Part shown: one piece after another, positions 1 through 8,659 of the stretch
Layout: each line of letters begins with the position of its first letter
Position numbering within the stretch: position 1 is the stretch's first letter
Source of the DNA: Anabaena minutissima FACHB-250
GTDB taxonomy: Bacteria > Cyanobacteriota > Cyanobacteriia > Cyanobacteriales > Nostocaceae
NCBI RefSeq assembly: GCF_014697125.1
Contig: NZ_JACJRG010000016.1
Location: 62,001-126,000, forward strand
Reading direction: 5' to 3'
DNA: 64,000 bases
Translations under genes and position numbers: made by a program
The notes under the pieces: generated by a model
Databases searched by the model: none
Told to the model about the DNA's origin: nothing
What the model saw: the letters and a program-made list of their open reading frames with translations, nothing else

Positions 1-1
1 A

Positions 2-118
2 TATCAAGCAGCACATCCTCCCCAGCAACCTTTAGGTACTTTGAATCAAGCAGAACAAGATAAAGCCTGGGTAGATATTTGTAAACAAATTCAAGAAGCA
101 ATCAATAAAGTTAATTGA
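2..118 (+). CDS. C-terminal end of an unidentified protein (partial)
   Basis: An open frame enters from the left edge and ends with TGA at 116-118, giving 38 residues that finish EAINKVN. The visible tail is polar and helical in character (KAWVDICKQIQEAIN) after a Pro/Gln-rich stretch. No domain can be recognised from so little sequence, and the true start lies outside the window. A stop codon followed by AT-rich non-coding DNA supports this as a real gene end. Confidence 0.5.
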   Translation, partial: YQAAHPPQQPLGTLNQAEQDKAWVDICKQIQEAINKVN

Positions 119-204
119 TGAGTGATTAACTTTTAATTATTAATTTGTAATTAGAAATTTATTTATAAGTAGTGCAGATGCTGGCGATTTGTCGTTAAAC
201 ACCG

Positions 205-405
205 CTTTCCGAACACCATCATTCAACCTCAGAACTCGAAAGTTGTACTTCAGAACATCAACATCCGAGTAAAAAGCTCGAAACTTCGCTTTCGGAACTC
301 CAAATTTTGCCTTCAGAACAGCAATGTTGAGCCTCTGAACTCGACATTTCGACTTCAAAACCCGAAACTTCCCCTTCCGAACTCCAATTTTGGACTTCAG
401 ATGTC
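205..405. repeat. Degenerate 21-bp tandem repeat array
   Basis: About ten consecutive units with an exact 21-bp period can be aligned from 205. Each carries a core close to CTTCAGAACTCCAAA; the units starting at 205, 226, 247, 289, 310, 331 and 373 all keep a GAAC-like core at the same offset. The period is a multiple of three, so a minus-strand frame (358-140) reads as heptapeptides such as GVPKAKF, DVLKYNF and GVRKAVF. I see no independent support that this frame is a gene. Confidence 0.8.
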
Positions 406-484
406 AAAGTACCGCGTAAAAAATTGATAATTTGAGTTACAAAAGATATTAAATAAACATTGATGGTTTTGAATTTTGTTTTCT

Positions 485-1144
485 CTACTTGTCTCTACTC
501 AAACTCACCAACAACCGCGCCAAGGCTTGCACCGTAGGACGCTGCGATACATCCTCACCTCGCTGTAATCTATGAACCCTACCGCGTAAAATCGGCGATT
601 CCGACTCAACAAAGTCATTATTCCCAAAAAAATCGCTAAAAACGATCGCCACCACCTCTAACCCCAACTCATCACATAACCTTTCCCAAGGCGCAATCTC
701 AGACTCATCTTTGACTAAAATCACCGCATGGGTAGCTTCTTTCATAATCAAGCGGTTCGCGTCGGAGATTCTTCCCCCAATATCAAAGACGAATATGGGA
801 GTATTGATACCTCTAACTTCCTGCGCCTTCAGTTTGGCAAACTCTGGACTAAATCCTGCTTTGTATCGTGCTTTTAACTCTGTGGCTAAATCAGGATCAC
901 GCCTGGCGGTTTCGCTATACCACGAACCATCGCTATCGGGACAGCCGGAAATGAAGTATGATTCTGGCGCGTCGGAAATCTGCAATAGTGCTTGTTTTAA
1001 TACCTCTCGAAAGCAAGTCTTTCCAGTGTTCGCAAAGCCACACAACACAACTTTCAGGTTGACTTGCGGCTGTGATTCCCGCACCATATCCAAAATATCC
1101 CCGACTTGATATTGGGGATGTCTGCTAATGGCGTTTACGAGCAT
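485..1144 (-). CDS. P-loop NTPase-like protein, resembles the ATPase part of long Csx3 proteins
   Basis: A 219-residue protein starting at ATG 1144. Near residue 36 it has a Walker A-like loop, GFANTGKT, followed about 30 residues later by SGCPDSDGSWY. A similar Cys-Pro-Asp-Gly pattern occurs, as I recall it, in the P-loop domain attached to some cyanobacterial Csx3 (CRISPR-associated) proteins. Further on, FVFDIGG resembles a Walker B strand and HAVILVKDE a nucleotide-binding-fold strand. No Csx3 domain and no CRISPR array are visible nearby, so a CRISPR role is only a guess. The P-loop call is sound; the substrate is unknown. Confidence 0.6.
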   Translation of the reverse strand: MLVNAISRHPQYQVGDILDMVRESQPQVNLKVVLCGFANTGKTCFREVLKQALLQISDAPESYFISGCPDSDGSWYSETARRDPDLATELKARYKAGFSPEFAKLKAQEVRGINTPIFVFDIGGRISDANRLIMKEATHAVILVKDESEIAPWERLCDELGLEVVAIVFSDFFGNNDFVESESPILRGRVHRLQRGEDVSQRPTVQALARLLVSLSRDK

Positions 1145-1326
1145 GGCGACCCAGAATAGAAGTTTTTCTCCCTTGGGATATGCGGCAAAGTATAGCTAAT
1201 GATGTGGCTAGAGAGTTTCAACTTTATAATTCGTAGTTCATAATAACCTGAGACAAATGTAAATTAAGTAGAACGACTTGAAAAAACCAAACTATGCTAA
1301 GTAATGTAAAAAAATTAGGATTGAGT

Positions 1327-1432
1327 TCGTAGTATTCGCGTAGCGTCTCGTAGAGAGGACTTTAGTCCTTTTGTGTTCGAGGAGCTTCCCGCAGGGAACG
1401 GAGAGAACGCAGAGAGAACTAAAGTTCTTACG
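1327..1432. repeat. Dispersed palindromic repeat region
   Basis: The gap between 1144 and 1495 contains small palindromes, AGGACTTTAGTCCT at 1356-1369 and AGAACTAAAGTTCT at 1415-1428. They are flanked by TTCGTAGTA and TTACGA arms, with a TTCCCGCAGGGAA hairpin between them. The same arm-plus-palindrome design recurs at 21020-21045 and 56603-56616. It looks like a short non-coding interspersed repeat. No gene is visible in the gap. Confidence 0.6.
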
Positions 1433-1494
1433 ACAAACCTTTAATTATTTGCCCTGTTCTACTTACATAAGTAATTAATATTGAATTACGAATT

Positions 1495-2172
1495 ATGGTC
1501 GCACATATCCTTTTAGTTGAAGATGAAGTCAAACTGGCGCGATTTGTGGAATTGGAACTGAGTAGTGAAGGTTACAAAGTCAGCGTAGCCCATGATGGTA
1601 TGACTGGTTTGACCTTAGCGCGGGAGTCAACGCCAGATTTAGTAATTTTAGATTGGATGTTACCAGGACTCACAGGCTTGGAACTGTGTCGGCGGTTGCG
1701 TGCAACTGGAAATAAAATACCAGTAATTTTGTTAACAGCCAAAGATGAAGTGAGCGATCGCGTGGCAGGATTAGATGCAGGAGCTGATGATTATGTAGTC
1801 AAACCATTTAGTATTGAGGAACTATTGGCAAGAATCCGCGCCCATTTGCGCCGCACCCAAGAGACAAATGAAGACTCCTTACAATTTGCAGACTTAACAC
1901 TCAACCGCCTTACCCGTGAAGTATTTCGAGGTAAACGAGCAATTGAACTCACCGCCAAAGAATTTGATTTATTAGAGTATCTTCTTTCACATCCCCGTCA
2001 GGTATTTACTAGAGATCAAATTCTCGAAAAAGTTTGGGGTTATGACTTCATGGGCGATTCTAATATTATTGAAGTTTATATTCGTTATCTCCGGCTCAAG
2101 TTAGAAGAAAATAATGAAAACCGTTTAATTTATACAGTGCGTGGTGTAGGTTATGCCCTGCGAGAATCTTGA
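1495..2172 (+). CDS. OmpR/PhoB-family response regulator (orphan)
   Basis: A 225-residue two-domain regulator. Residues 4-118 form a receiver domain: acidic pair in LVEDE, phospho-acceptor Asp in LVILDWMLPG, Thr in ILLTAKD and Lys in VVKPF. Residues 130-224 form a winged helix (LTAKEFDLLEYLL, VYIRYLRLKLE, YTVRGVGYAL) that would bind DNA. All phosphorylation residues are present. No histidine kinase lies next to it, so its partner is encoded elsewhere. It resembles the cyanobacterial RppA/NrrA-type group, but I cannot assign a specific member. The start is ATG 1495. Confidence 0.92.
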   Translation: MVAHILLVEDEVKLARFVELELSSEGYKVSVAHDGMTGLTLARESTPDLVILDWMLPGLTGLELCRRLRATGNKIPVILLTAKDEVSDRVAGLDAGADDYVVKPFSIEELLARIRAHLRRTQETNEDSLQFADLTLNRLTREVFRGKRAIELTAKEFDLLEYLLSHPRQVFTRDQILEKVWGYDFMGDSNIIEVYIRYLRLKLEENNENRLIYTVRGVGYALRES

Positions 2173-2253
2173 TAGGGCTTGTTCCCCCTTCCCCCTGTCT
2201 TTTCCGGTCAATAATCCGGATAAATCAGAATAAAGCTGAATAATGACTTTACA

Positions 2254-2598
2254 GTGAATCTATATGCTCAACTTATGGAAATGCCCCAACGCGTATCAGT
2301 TCGCTATAAAGATACGCCCTACAATACTAGTGAAATACGTTTAAAAACCTTCCGCCTTGGGTTACAAATTTGGGAAGAACAAACCAAACCTAGAAAAACA
2401 GAACTGTATGAGTTTATTTTGTCTTGCTTGAAGCAAATTGATCGCCAAGATCGTTTTATGGTTTCTCTATTATTTGTAGAGTTAGCAGACCTCATTCGCG
2501 ATACTGCCCTAGATAGAAACATGAAAGAGGATATAATTAAAACCGCGTTTCGAGAGTTTGCTTGTGCAGTCACAGATTTTGAAGATATTGCCAAATAA
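2254..2598 (+). CDS. Conserved-looking hypothetical protein
   Basis: A frame of 114 codons opening with GTG at 2254, with an internal ATG at 2275 that could be the real start (protein beginning MEMPQRVSV). The product is soluble, probably all-helical, and rich in charged residues, with no signal peptide or membrane segment. It lies 81 bp after the response-regulator gene on the same strand and may be cotranscribed. I do not recognise the family. Codon use resembles its neighbours, and the antisense frame is clearly a shadow. Confidence 0.6.
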   Translation: MNLYAQLMEMPQRVSVRYKDTPYNTSEIRLKTFRLGLQIWEEQTKPRKTELYEFILSCLKQIDRQDRFMVSLLFVELADLIRDTALDRNMKEDIIKTAFREFACAVTDFEDIAK

Positions 2599-2605
2599 CT
2601 AAATA

Positions 2606-2634
2606 GTAAAGACGTTGCATGACAACGTCTTTAC
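2606..2634. terminator. Hairpin of the GTAGAGACGT dispersed family, possible terminator
   Basis: GTAAAGACGTTG and CAACGTCTTTAC form a 12-bp perfect stem with a 5-nt loop, eight bases after the stop at 2598. It lies between this gene and the convergent KGG gene. Related hairpins stand at 23692, 27127 and 31767, each just downstream of a gene. Confidence 0.6.
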
Positions 2635-2666
2635 ACATTCATAGAGTTAACAGAATCAGATTACAT

Positions 2667-3026
2667 CTATTTTTTCTTGTTTTTATTCTTGTGGCTTTGT
2701 CGTCCGGCTTCAGCGTGTTGCTCGCTTGTACCGCCACGAGTTTGCTTCTCTTCACCACTATCCTGAATTTCTTCGGTATCTTCGCTACCTTCTTTCTTGC
2801 GTCCACCGCCATGAGAATGTTTACCACCCTCACGACCGATTTCGGCCATATGTTCTCTGTCTTGGCTGACAGTTTCACCGCCTTTGCGTCCGGCTTCACG
2901 CGCTTCTTCAGGAGTAAATTCGTGAGCAGTTCCCTTCTCGTGAGCAGCGTGTCCACCCTTGCTAGCAATTTCGCGCTGTTTGTCTTCATCCATCGAAGCG
3001 AAACCGCGCTTGCTTGTATCTGACAT
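2667..3026 (-). CDS. KGG-repeat general stress protein
   Basis: A 119-residue, very hydrophilic protein with repeated stress-protein signatures: ASKGGHAAHEKG, EAGRKGGETVS and EIGREGGKHSHGGG. These are the glycine-rich KGG repeats of the YciG/GsiB-type family, which is induced by desiccation, salt or general stress and is thought to be intrinsically disordered. The C-terminal half is a Lys/Glu/Gln-rich tail (KNKNKKK). It starts at ATG 3026. A 7-bp hairpin (3068-3091) lies in its upstream region. The two long frames overlapping it on other frames are compositional shadows. Confidence 0.85.
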   Translation of the reverse strand: MSDTSKRGFASMDEDKQREIASKGGHAAHEKGTAHEFTPEEAREAGRKGGETVSQDREHMAEIGREGGKHSHGGGRKKEGSEDTEEIQDSGEEKQTRGGTSEQHAEAGRQSHKNKNKKK

Positions 3027-3381
3027 AATCAGACTCCTTGTAGATGTTTGGAGTTTTTGTCTTTTTGAGCCAGTGAAAATTTTTACTGGCTACGCTTTGA
3101 ATGTAACTGAGCAAATTACTTTTATTCATTACCCATTAGTGATAATCATGTCAGGGTAAACTCGTACTTTAGACATATCACCTGAGTCTAACTTGATTCT
3201 CAGAGTACGGGCTATGTAATTCTCACAAATCAAATCAAATTCCTATATATAGTAAGTGAGTAAGTGTATTGAAAGTCTGATTCTACAGATTATCATTTTA
3301 GAATAATCAACCAACAACCTCTTAGCCGTAGATTTTATAAGTTATCACATTTATCCACTAGTTATTTTATAATTAAATCTA
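3027..3381. other. Intergenic region between divergent KGG gene and ligA
   Basis: 355 bp with no convincing gene. It contains the hairpin AGCCAGT...ACTGGCT (3068-3091) close to the KGG start and an AT-rich stretch before ligA. It should hold both promoters, but no specific box stands out. Confidence 0.5.
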
Positions 3382-5421
3382 ATGATTCAAACTCAGTCTG
3401 AAGTCAAACGCGCTCATGAACTGCGCCAGCTGTTGCAACAAGCTAGCTATGCTTATTATGTCTTGGATGCACCAATCATGGACGATGTCATCTATGACCA
3501 GCTATATCGAGAACTGCAACAACTAGAAATTCAATATCCAGAATTAGTATCACCCGACAGTCCCACTCAGCGCGTCGGGGAAAGACCTGCTACACACTTT
3601 ACCTCTGTACGGCACAATGTCCCCCTGTATAGTTTAGAAAATGCCTTTAATATTGATGAGTTGCAAACATGGGATCAGCGTTGGCGCAGACAAGTACCGC
3701 CAACAGACTCAGCCGAATACGTTACAGAACTGAAAATCGATGGTTCGGCCTTGGCGTTGACATATCATCATGGCGTTTTAGTTAGGGGTGCAAGTAGGGG
3801 TGATGGGGAGATGGGGGAAGATATCACCCAAAATGTGCGGACTATTCGCTCAATTCCTTTACGTTTAAATTTTGATGGGTTGGAAAATATTGAGAAAGTT
3901 GAAGTCCGGGGTGAGGCTTTCTTACCAATGGAAGTTTTTCAATACATCAATGAACGCCGACAAAAAGCCGGGGAACAGTTACTGGCTAATCCCCGTAACG
4001 CCGCCGCAGGTACGCTCAGACAACTAGATTCTCGCATTGTGGCGCGACGACGGTTAGATTTTTTCGCCTACACACTGCACATTCCCGGTATGGATGACGC
4101 TAGTATTGCTAATACCCAATGGGAAGCTTTGGAATTGTTGCAAAAGTTGGGTTTTCGGGTGAACTCTCAACACAAGCTTTGCCAATCTTTAGCAGAGGTG
4201 GCTGAATACTATAAATACTGGGATACCGAAAGATTAAATCTACCCTACATGACTGATGGGGTGGTGGTGAAGCTGAATTCCTTTAAGCTGCAAGAACAGT
4301 TAGGCTTTACGCAAAAATTCCCTCGGTGGGCGATCGCACTCAAATACCCAGCCGAGGAAGCACCCACCCGTGTAGAAAATATTGCTGTGAATGTAGGACG
4401 CACCGGAGCTTTAACGCCGTTAGCAGAAATGCGTCCAGTGGAATTAGCGGGAACGACTGTATCTCGCGCTACCCTACATAATAGCGATCGCATTACCCAA
4501 TTAGATATTCGCATCGGTGATACCGTCATTGTCCGCAAAGCAGGGGAAATCATCCCGGAAGTCGTCAGGGTACTAAAAGAACTGCGTCCGGCTGATACCG
4601 AACCCTTTATTATGCCGAGTCATTGTCCAGTGTGCGGACAGCCTGTGGTTAGAGAAACCGGGGAAGCTGTGACTCGCTGCGTCAATGCTTCCTGTCCCGC
4701 TATTCTCAAAGGTTCGATAGAACATTGGGTGAGCCGGGATGCTTTAGATATTAAAGGCGTAGGGGAAAAACTGGTGCATCAACTTGTCGATAAAGGCTTG
4801 GTGCATTCCGTTGCAGACTTATATGACTTGACAGCAGACCAATTATGTGGATTGGAAAGAATGGGGCAAAAATCAGCCGAGAAATTAATTCAGGCGATCG
4901 CGCAATCCAAAAACCAACCTTGGTCAAGAGTATTATATGGTTTAGGTATCCGTCATGTGGGCAATGTTAATGCTCAATTACTCACCGAAAAGTATCGCAC
5001 AGTAGAACAGTTAGCCACAGCCAAACAATCAGACATCGCCGGAATTTATGGTATAGGTGCAGAAATTGCTCAATCTGTTGATCAATGGTTTCACATCAAT
5101 GCCAATCAAACTTTAATAGAACGCTTGCAAACAGCAGAATTACAACTTGTTAACACAGAGGAAGAAAAAGCCCCTAATAATATTAATCAAAAACTGCTTG
5201 GTAAGACTTTCGTCATTACTGGAACTTTGCCCACATTAAAGCGTGATCAAGCCAAAGAATTAATTCAAAAAGCTGGTGGGAAAGTAACGGAATCAGTTAG
5301 TAAAAAAACCGATTATTTGGTTGTCGGTGAGGATGCTGGATCTAAGTTAGAAAAAGCACAATCTTTGGGAATTGCACAGTTAACTGAGGCACAGCTATTA
5401 GAAATTTTACCTGCAAATTAG
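3382..5421 (+). CDS. ligA: NAD-dependent DNA ligase
   Basis: A full-length LigA (679 residues) that seals nicks in duplex DNA during replication and repair, using NAD+. An N-terminal Ia domain (about 1-65) precedes the adenylation domain with the nucleotidyl-lysine K118 in ELKIDG. An OB fold and a four-cysteine zinc finger (C415, C418, C433, C438) follow. Then come helix-hairpin-helix repeats (DIKGVGEK, LERMGQKSAEKL, GIYGIGAEIA) and a C-terminal BRCT domain from about 600 (GKTFVITGTLP). Length and domain order match the family. The start is ATG 3382. A bidirectional hairpin follows the gene. Confidence 0.97.
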   Translation: MIQTQSEVKRAHELRQLLQQASYAYYVLDAPIMDDVIYDQLYRELQQLEIQYPELVSPDSPTQRVGERPATHFTSVRHNVPLYSLENAFNIDELQTWDQRWRRQVPPTDSAEYVTELKIDGSALALTYHHGVLVRGASRGDGEMGEDITQNVRTIRSIPLRLNFDGLENIEKVEVRGEAFLPMEVFQYINERRQKAGEQLLANPRNAAAGTLRQLDSRIVARRRLDFFAYTLHIPGMDDASIANTQWEALELLQKLGFRVNSQHKLCQSLAEVAEYYKYWDTERLNLPYMTDGVVVKLNSFKLQEQLGFTQKFPRWAIALKYPAEEAPTRVENIAVNVGRTGALTPLAEMRPVELAGTTVSRATLHNSDRITQLDIRIGDTVIVRKAGEIIPEVVRVLKELRPADTEPFIMPSHCPVCGQPVVRETGEAVTRCVNASCPAILKGSIEHWVSRDALDIKGVGEKLVHQLVDKGLVHSVADLYDLTADQLCGLERMGQKSAEKLIQAIAQSKNQPWSRVLYGLGIRHVGNVNAQLLTEKYRTVEQLATAKQSDIAGIYGIGAEIAQSVDQWFHINANQTLIERLQTAELQLVNTEEEKAPNNINQKLLGKTFVITGTLPTLKRDQAKELIQKAGGKVTESVSKKTDYLVVGEDAGSKLEKAQSLGIAQLTEAQLLEILPAN

Positions 5422-5431
5422 CCAAAGAAAT

Positions 5432-5476
5432 AGGGAGATAGAAGAATATCCAGAAATCTTACTTTCTTATCTCCCT
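5432..5476. terminator. Bidirectional terminator between ligA and the convergent gene
   Basis: AGGGAGATA at 5432-5440 pairs with TATCTCCCT downstream of it, in the short gap between the convergent stops at 5421 and 5488, and is followed by a T-rich stretch (TGTTT). Confidence 0.6.
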
Positions 5477-5487
5477 TGTTTCCCTGA

Positions 5488-5910
5488 TCAGAACTTGACA
5501 TTATATTTGTCAGCAAGCTCAGAAAGCTTTTCATACTGTTGGATTGCGGCTTCAGTAATTAATGCTTTCGCTTCTTCTGGACTCTTGCCATTCTCTGGAA
5601 TTAAATACTTGATATAAAGGGCGACAAAATCTACCATGATTGCTGAACCAACTAACCCATGACTATCAGCTTCCTGTCCAGCCATCGCTGATACTAGTCC
5701 AGCTTTAATGGGGTCTGGTCTGGCTTTCATAAACTGATCAATAAGTTGCCAAATGTATTCATTTGGTGTGAGATTTTGTAACTTAGTTGGATCAAGTATA
5801 AATTCTCCTGCTACTACTTTTGCCTGCTCTAAAATACACCATTCTGCAAATTCTTTGAGTGCTTCTTCTGGAAGTTGTGGGAAATATTTGTGTAATTCTA
5901 AATCAGACAC
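5488..5910 (-). CDS. Hypothetical protein
   Basis: A 140-residue soluble protein (MSDLELHKYFPQLPEE...) starting at ATG 5910, acidic and mostly helical by composition, with no signal peptide or membrane segment. The segment AWCILEQAKVV-like is followed by a hydrophobic helix around VDFVALYIKYLI. I do not recognise its family. It is convergent with ligA, with which it seems to share a terminator hairpin. The 374-bp region upstream to 6284 has no other gene. Confidence 0.6.
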   Translation of the reverse strand: MSDLELHKYFPQLPEEALKEFAEWCILEQAKVVAGEFILDPTKLQNLTPNEYIWQLIDQFMKARPDPIKAGLVSAMAGQEADSHGLVGSAIMVDFVALYIKYLIPENGKSPEEAKALITEAAIQQYEKLSELADKYNVKF

Positions 5911-6284
5911 AGGCTCACCTTATAAATTTGAGTTTTGTTGCAGTACATTAAGGCAAGCCTAACTCACTATTTCTACAAATTTTAGTGTGTTACGCTACGA
6001 CTGTTGAAAGATGAGAGATATTAGTTTTATAAAGTCAGCAGTCTATCAAAAAAAGTGACCTTCAGCACAGCAGCAACTTCAAAATTTAAAGGGACTTAAA
6101 CCCCTAAATTTTGTTAAGTTAAAACTTAATCTCAACCACAGTCATTATTTTCATCTGTAATATTTCGCACAGAAGTAGCATTTTTATTATAGTATTTGTC
6201 AATGTTTCAACTACTCCACCCTGTTTGCATAGGGCAGGCTGGGTGAACGCGGATGGTAGGTATCTCACTCAAAAAAATATTAAC
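5911..6284. other. Intergenic region, no gene seen
   Basis: 374 bp between divergent genes. It contains an AAACCCCTAAATTTTGTTAA segment near 6095-6115, close to one at 61350 (AAACCCCTACATTTTGTTAA), so this is part of a dispersed repeat. Otherwise it is AT-rich with no recognisable feature. Confidence 0.4.
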
Positions 6285-7091
6285 ATGAATCTAATCAACA
6301 AAAAATTGTACAAAAATATATTGGTATTTGTGGCATTTTTAATAGTTTTGATAAGTGTGCCATCGGTACAGACCTTTGCTGGAGAAGTAACACCACACTG
6401 GGACTATGGTGGTGCAGCAAATCCAACTCAATGGGGTGAACTCAGTCATGATTTTGCACTGTGTGAATTAGGTAGAGATCAGTCTCCCATCAATATTGTT
6501 AATGCTGTCACAGACAAACCTAAAAGGATATTCTTTGACTACAAGCCTACACCCTTAGTCATCGTCAACAATGGTCACACCATCCAAGTAAATTACGCAC
6601 CTGGAAGCACCGTCACCATTAATGGGGAAAAATATACACTTCTCCAGTTTCATTTCCATACTCCCAGCGAACATACTATTGAGGGAAAAGCTTCGGCGAT
6701 GGAACTGCACCTAGTACACCGCAACGATGCAGGTCAACTATCAGTTGTGGGTATCATGATGAAAGAAGGAACAGCCAATCGTTTGATTAATGCGATTTGG
6801 AAGTACATTCCTGCACCTGGGGAAACAAAAACTGTGAGTGATGGTTTGGGAGCAACGGTTAGTCATCCTACTATTAACGCGGCTGGTTTCTTACCTAAGA
6901 CAAAAGCATACTTCAGTTACCCTGGCTCACTCACAACACCACCCTGTAGTCAAGGCGTGAGATGGAATGTTTTAGTAGAACCTATTACCGTCTCGAACGA
7001 ACAAATTACTACCTTTCAAAAACTCTATCAGGTGAATGCCCGGCCAATTCAACCCATAAATGGCAGAATAATTGAATTGCATAGCAAATAG
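6285..7091 (+). CDS. Alpha-type carbonic anhydrase, exported
   Basis: An alpha-class carbonic anhydrase interconverting CO2 and bicarbonate, probably in the periplasm. I prefer ATG 6285, because the protein then opens with a classical signal peptide (MNLINKK, a hydrophobic core around LVFVAFLIVLISV, cleavage near FAGE). The longer frame from 6225 adds 20 unlikely residues. Zinc ligands are visible in FHFHTPSEH and ELHLVH, with the family segments DQSPINI and SYPGSLTTPPC. The length fits the bacterial EcaA-type enzymes. It appears to be a single-gene unit. Confidence 0.92.
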   Translation: MNLINKKLYKNILVFVAFLIVLISVPSVQTFAGEVTPHWDYGGAANPTQWGELSHDFALCELGRDQSPINIVNAVTDKPKRIFFDYKPTPLVIVNNGHTIQVNYAPGSTVTINGEKYTLLQFHFHTPSEHTIEGKASAMELHLVHRNDAGQLSVVGIMMKEGTANRLINAIWKYIPAPGETKTVSDGLGATVSHPTINAAGFLPKTKAYFSYPGSLTTPPCSQGVRWNVLVEPITVSNEQITTFQKLYQVNARPIQPINGRIIELHSK

Positions 7092-7204
7092 CTTTTGCTC
7101 AGGTGTCATCCGACTGATGCGGAATTTGATACTATTAACGAAGTAGGCAATGATCGACAGTCAGTCGGAGACTATCCCTAACGTGGCAGATTTGCAAAAA
7201 GATT

Positions 7205-7783
7205 ATGGCAAAGCGGAAAAAAAGCAATCTCCAGTGGATCAAAGAAACCCTTGACCTCAAGCCTGACCATCACTGGGAATCGCCATCAGGCTATAAAATT
7301 TTTGTCGCTAATCGGGGGGCTGTTCGGTTAAATGTCCCTCAAAATTGGGTGTTTGAGCCACAAGAAAAATCTTTCAAGTTTATGGATAAAAAACCACCCA
7401 AAGATGATTGCTGTCTAGAAGTATCATTTAATCAACTACCTCCCCGTGACTGGAGCTTATTTCCCCTAAAATCTACCTTGAAAAAAGTGATGGACGATGA
7501 CAGTCGCAACGTCATTGAGAGGGGAGAAATCTTCACCGTTAAACGCCAAACCGCCAAAATTGTGTGGACAGAGATTAAGTTTATCGATACTCAGGAAGAA
7601 CCACGGGAAGCTTTTTCACGGACTTGCATTGGTTTGGGTTCAAATGTGCAGTGCTTGATTACATTCGATTATTGGGCAGATCAAGCCGAACAACTAACAC
7701 CCATTTGGGATGAAGTGATGCGTAGTCTGACATTAGGCCTATATATCAGTGATCCTAGCACTGGTACAGCTTTTCCAGACTGA
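7205..7783 (+). CDS. Conserved hypothetical protein
   Basis: A 192-residue soluble protein beginning MAKRKKSNLQWIKETL at ATG 7205. It has no signal peptide. Its middle part (VANRGAVRLNVPQNWVFEP, then DCCLEVSFNQLPP) alternates beta-strand-like segments, and it ends with WDEVMRSLTLGLYISDP. This resembles small 'cell-envelope-like' beta proteins in which a predicted profile value is compared, but I cannot assign a family. It follows the carbonic anhydrase by 113 bp. Confidence 0.6.
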   Translation: MAKRKKSNLQWIKETLDLKPDHHWESPSGYKIFVANRGAVRLNVPQNWVFEPQEKSFKFMDKKPPKDDCCLEVSFNQLPPRDWSLFPLKSTLKKVMDDDSRNVIERGEIFTVKRQTAKIVWTEIKFIDTQEEPREAFSRTCIGLGSNVQCLITFDYWADQAEQLTPIWDEVMRSLTLGLYISDPSTGTAFPD

Positions 7784-7894
7784 AGTAGAACAAGCGATGG
7801 TCATCGCCTCTAGCCACCACTATGGTTGTGTTGGGGAGTGCGATCGCTATGGGAATCTAGAAGAATTAAATATTTTTCTTTAAAATAAATAACA

Positions 7895-8128
7895 ATGGCT
7901 GAATTGGAGTCTATGAATATCAATACATTAGAAGAAATTGAACGTGCTGTCAGTCAACTTTCACCAGAGGAACTGTCTGCTTTTCGTCTCTGGTTTGTAG
8001 AATTCGATACAGATACCGCCATTCAAGCTGCTTGGACTACTGAAGCAAAAAGGCGGCGAGATGAGATTAGAAATGGTTCTGTACAACCCATACCAGGAGA
8101 TGAAGCTTTAGCTCAAGTGAGGCGATGA
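7895..8128 (+). CDS. Addiction-module-component-like small protein
   Basis: A 77-residue protein whose layout matches small antitoxin-like 'addiction module component' proteins: an N-terminal helix (EEIERAVSQLSPEEL), a Trp/Phe-rich middle (AFRLWFVEFD) and a C-terminal RRRDEIRNGSVQPIPGDEAL segment. That segment normally precedes a toxin gene. No RelE/ParE-type toxin follows; the next gene is a DUF433 protein. So it is either an orphan antitoxin or pairs with something elsewhere. It starts at ATG 7895. Confidence 0.65.
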   Translation: MAELESMNINTLEEIERAVSQLSPEELSAFRLWFVEFDTDTAIQAAWTTEAKRRRDEIRNGSVQPIPGDEALAQVRR

Positions 8129-8196
8129 CCGATCCATCGCCTATGGCAGAACCTTCTCTAAGTTATGATTAAGGGCGAGACTGATAAATTTATTGT

Positions 8197-8460
8197 ATGC
8201 AAACTATTACTGACATTGGCACATTAATTGTTCGCACACCCGGAACTCTTGGCGGTCGTCCTCACATTGCAGGAACTAGAGTATCTGTACAGAGAGTTGC
8301 TGCTTGGTACAAAATGGGTCTAAATGCAGAAGAAATTGTAGAACGAATGGGTAATTTGACTCTAGTGCAAGTGTATGCTGCCTTGACTTACTATCATGCT
8401 AATCGAGAAGAGATTGAAGCTTATCTGACTATAGAGAAGTCAACCCCTGCGGGGAATTAA
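8197..8460 (+). CDS. DUF433 domain protein (putative antitoxin)
   Basis: An 87-residue DUF433 protein. The family hallmarks are the GTLGGRPHIAGTRVSVQ segment and the helix-turn-helix-like region EEIVERMGNLTLVQVYAALTYYH. Such proteins are often antitoxins partnered with a DUF5615 PIN-like toxin. None is present downstream here, where a hairpin follows instead. The start is ATG 8197. Together with the preceding gene this makes two toxin-less antitoxin-like genes in a row. Confidence 0.8.
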   Translation: MQTITDIGTLIVRTPGTLGGRPHIAGTRVSVQRVAAWYKMGLNAEEIVERMGNLTLVQVYAALTYYHANREEIEAYLTIEKSTPAGN

Positions 8461-8477
8461 AAATTAAAAATTGAAGA

Positions 8478-8498
8478 CCCCACGGATAAATCCGGGGG
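8478..8498 (+). terminator. Terminator-like hairpin after the DUF433 gene
   Basis: CCCC-A-CGGA, loop TAAA, then TCCG-GGGG forms a GC-rich stem with one bulge, 18 bp after the stop codon at 8460. Confidence 0.55.
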
Positions 8499-8659
8499 CT
8501 GGAATTAATTTTGCTTTCCACTTTTTCGTGTCCATAAATAAATTTAGGGGCTTGTATCCTTTTTTTATTTGGTCAAACTATGAAAAACTTTTTGTTTAGA
8601 TGGGTTTTCTATCTAAAAAGGGGCAGACTATAAAGTAAGTATAAATATACAACTTTTTC

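Noticed and set aside
195..410. Possible CRISPR array in the 21-bp repeats
   Set aside because: Units are contiguous with no unique spacers and are too degenerate.
711..1109. Plus-strand frame opposite the P-loop gene
   Set aside because: It is antisense to a frame with clear motifs, and its own product is low-complexity with no recognisable feature.
2639..3023. Frames overlapping the KGG gene on other frames
   Set aside because: The KGG protein has its family repeats; the other frames arise from its unusual codon composition.
8197..8460. DUF433 gene as half of a toxin-antitoxin pair
   Set aside because: No PIN/DUF5615-type gene follows; a hairpin and the cold-shock gene come next.
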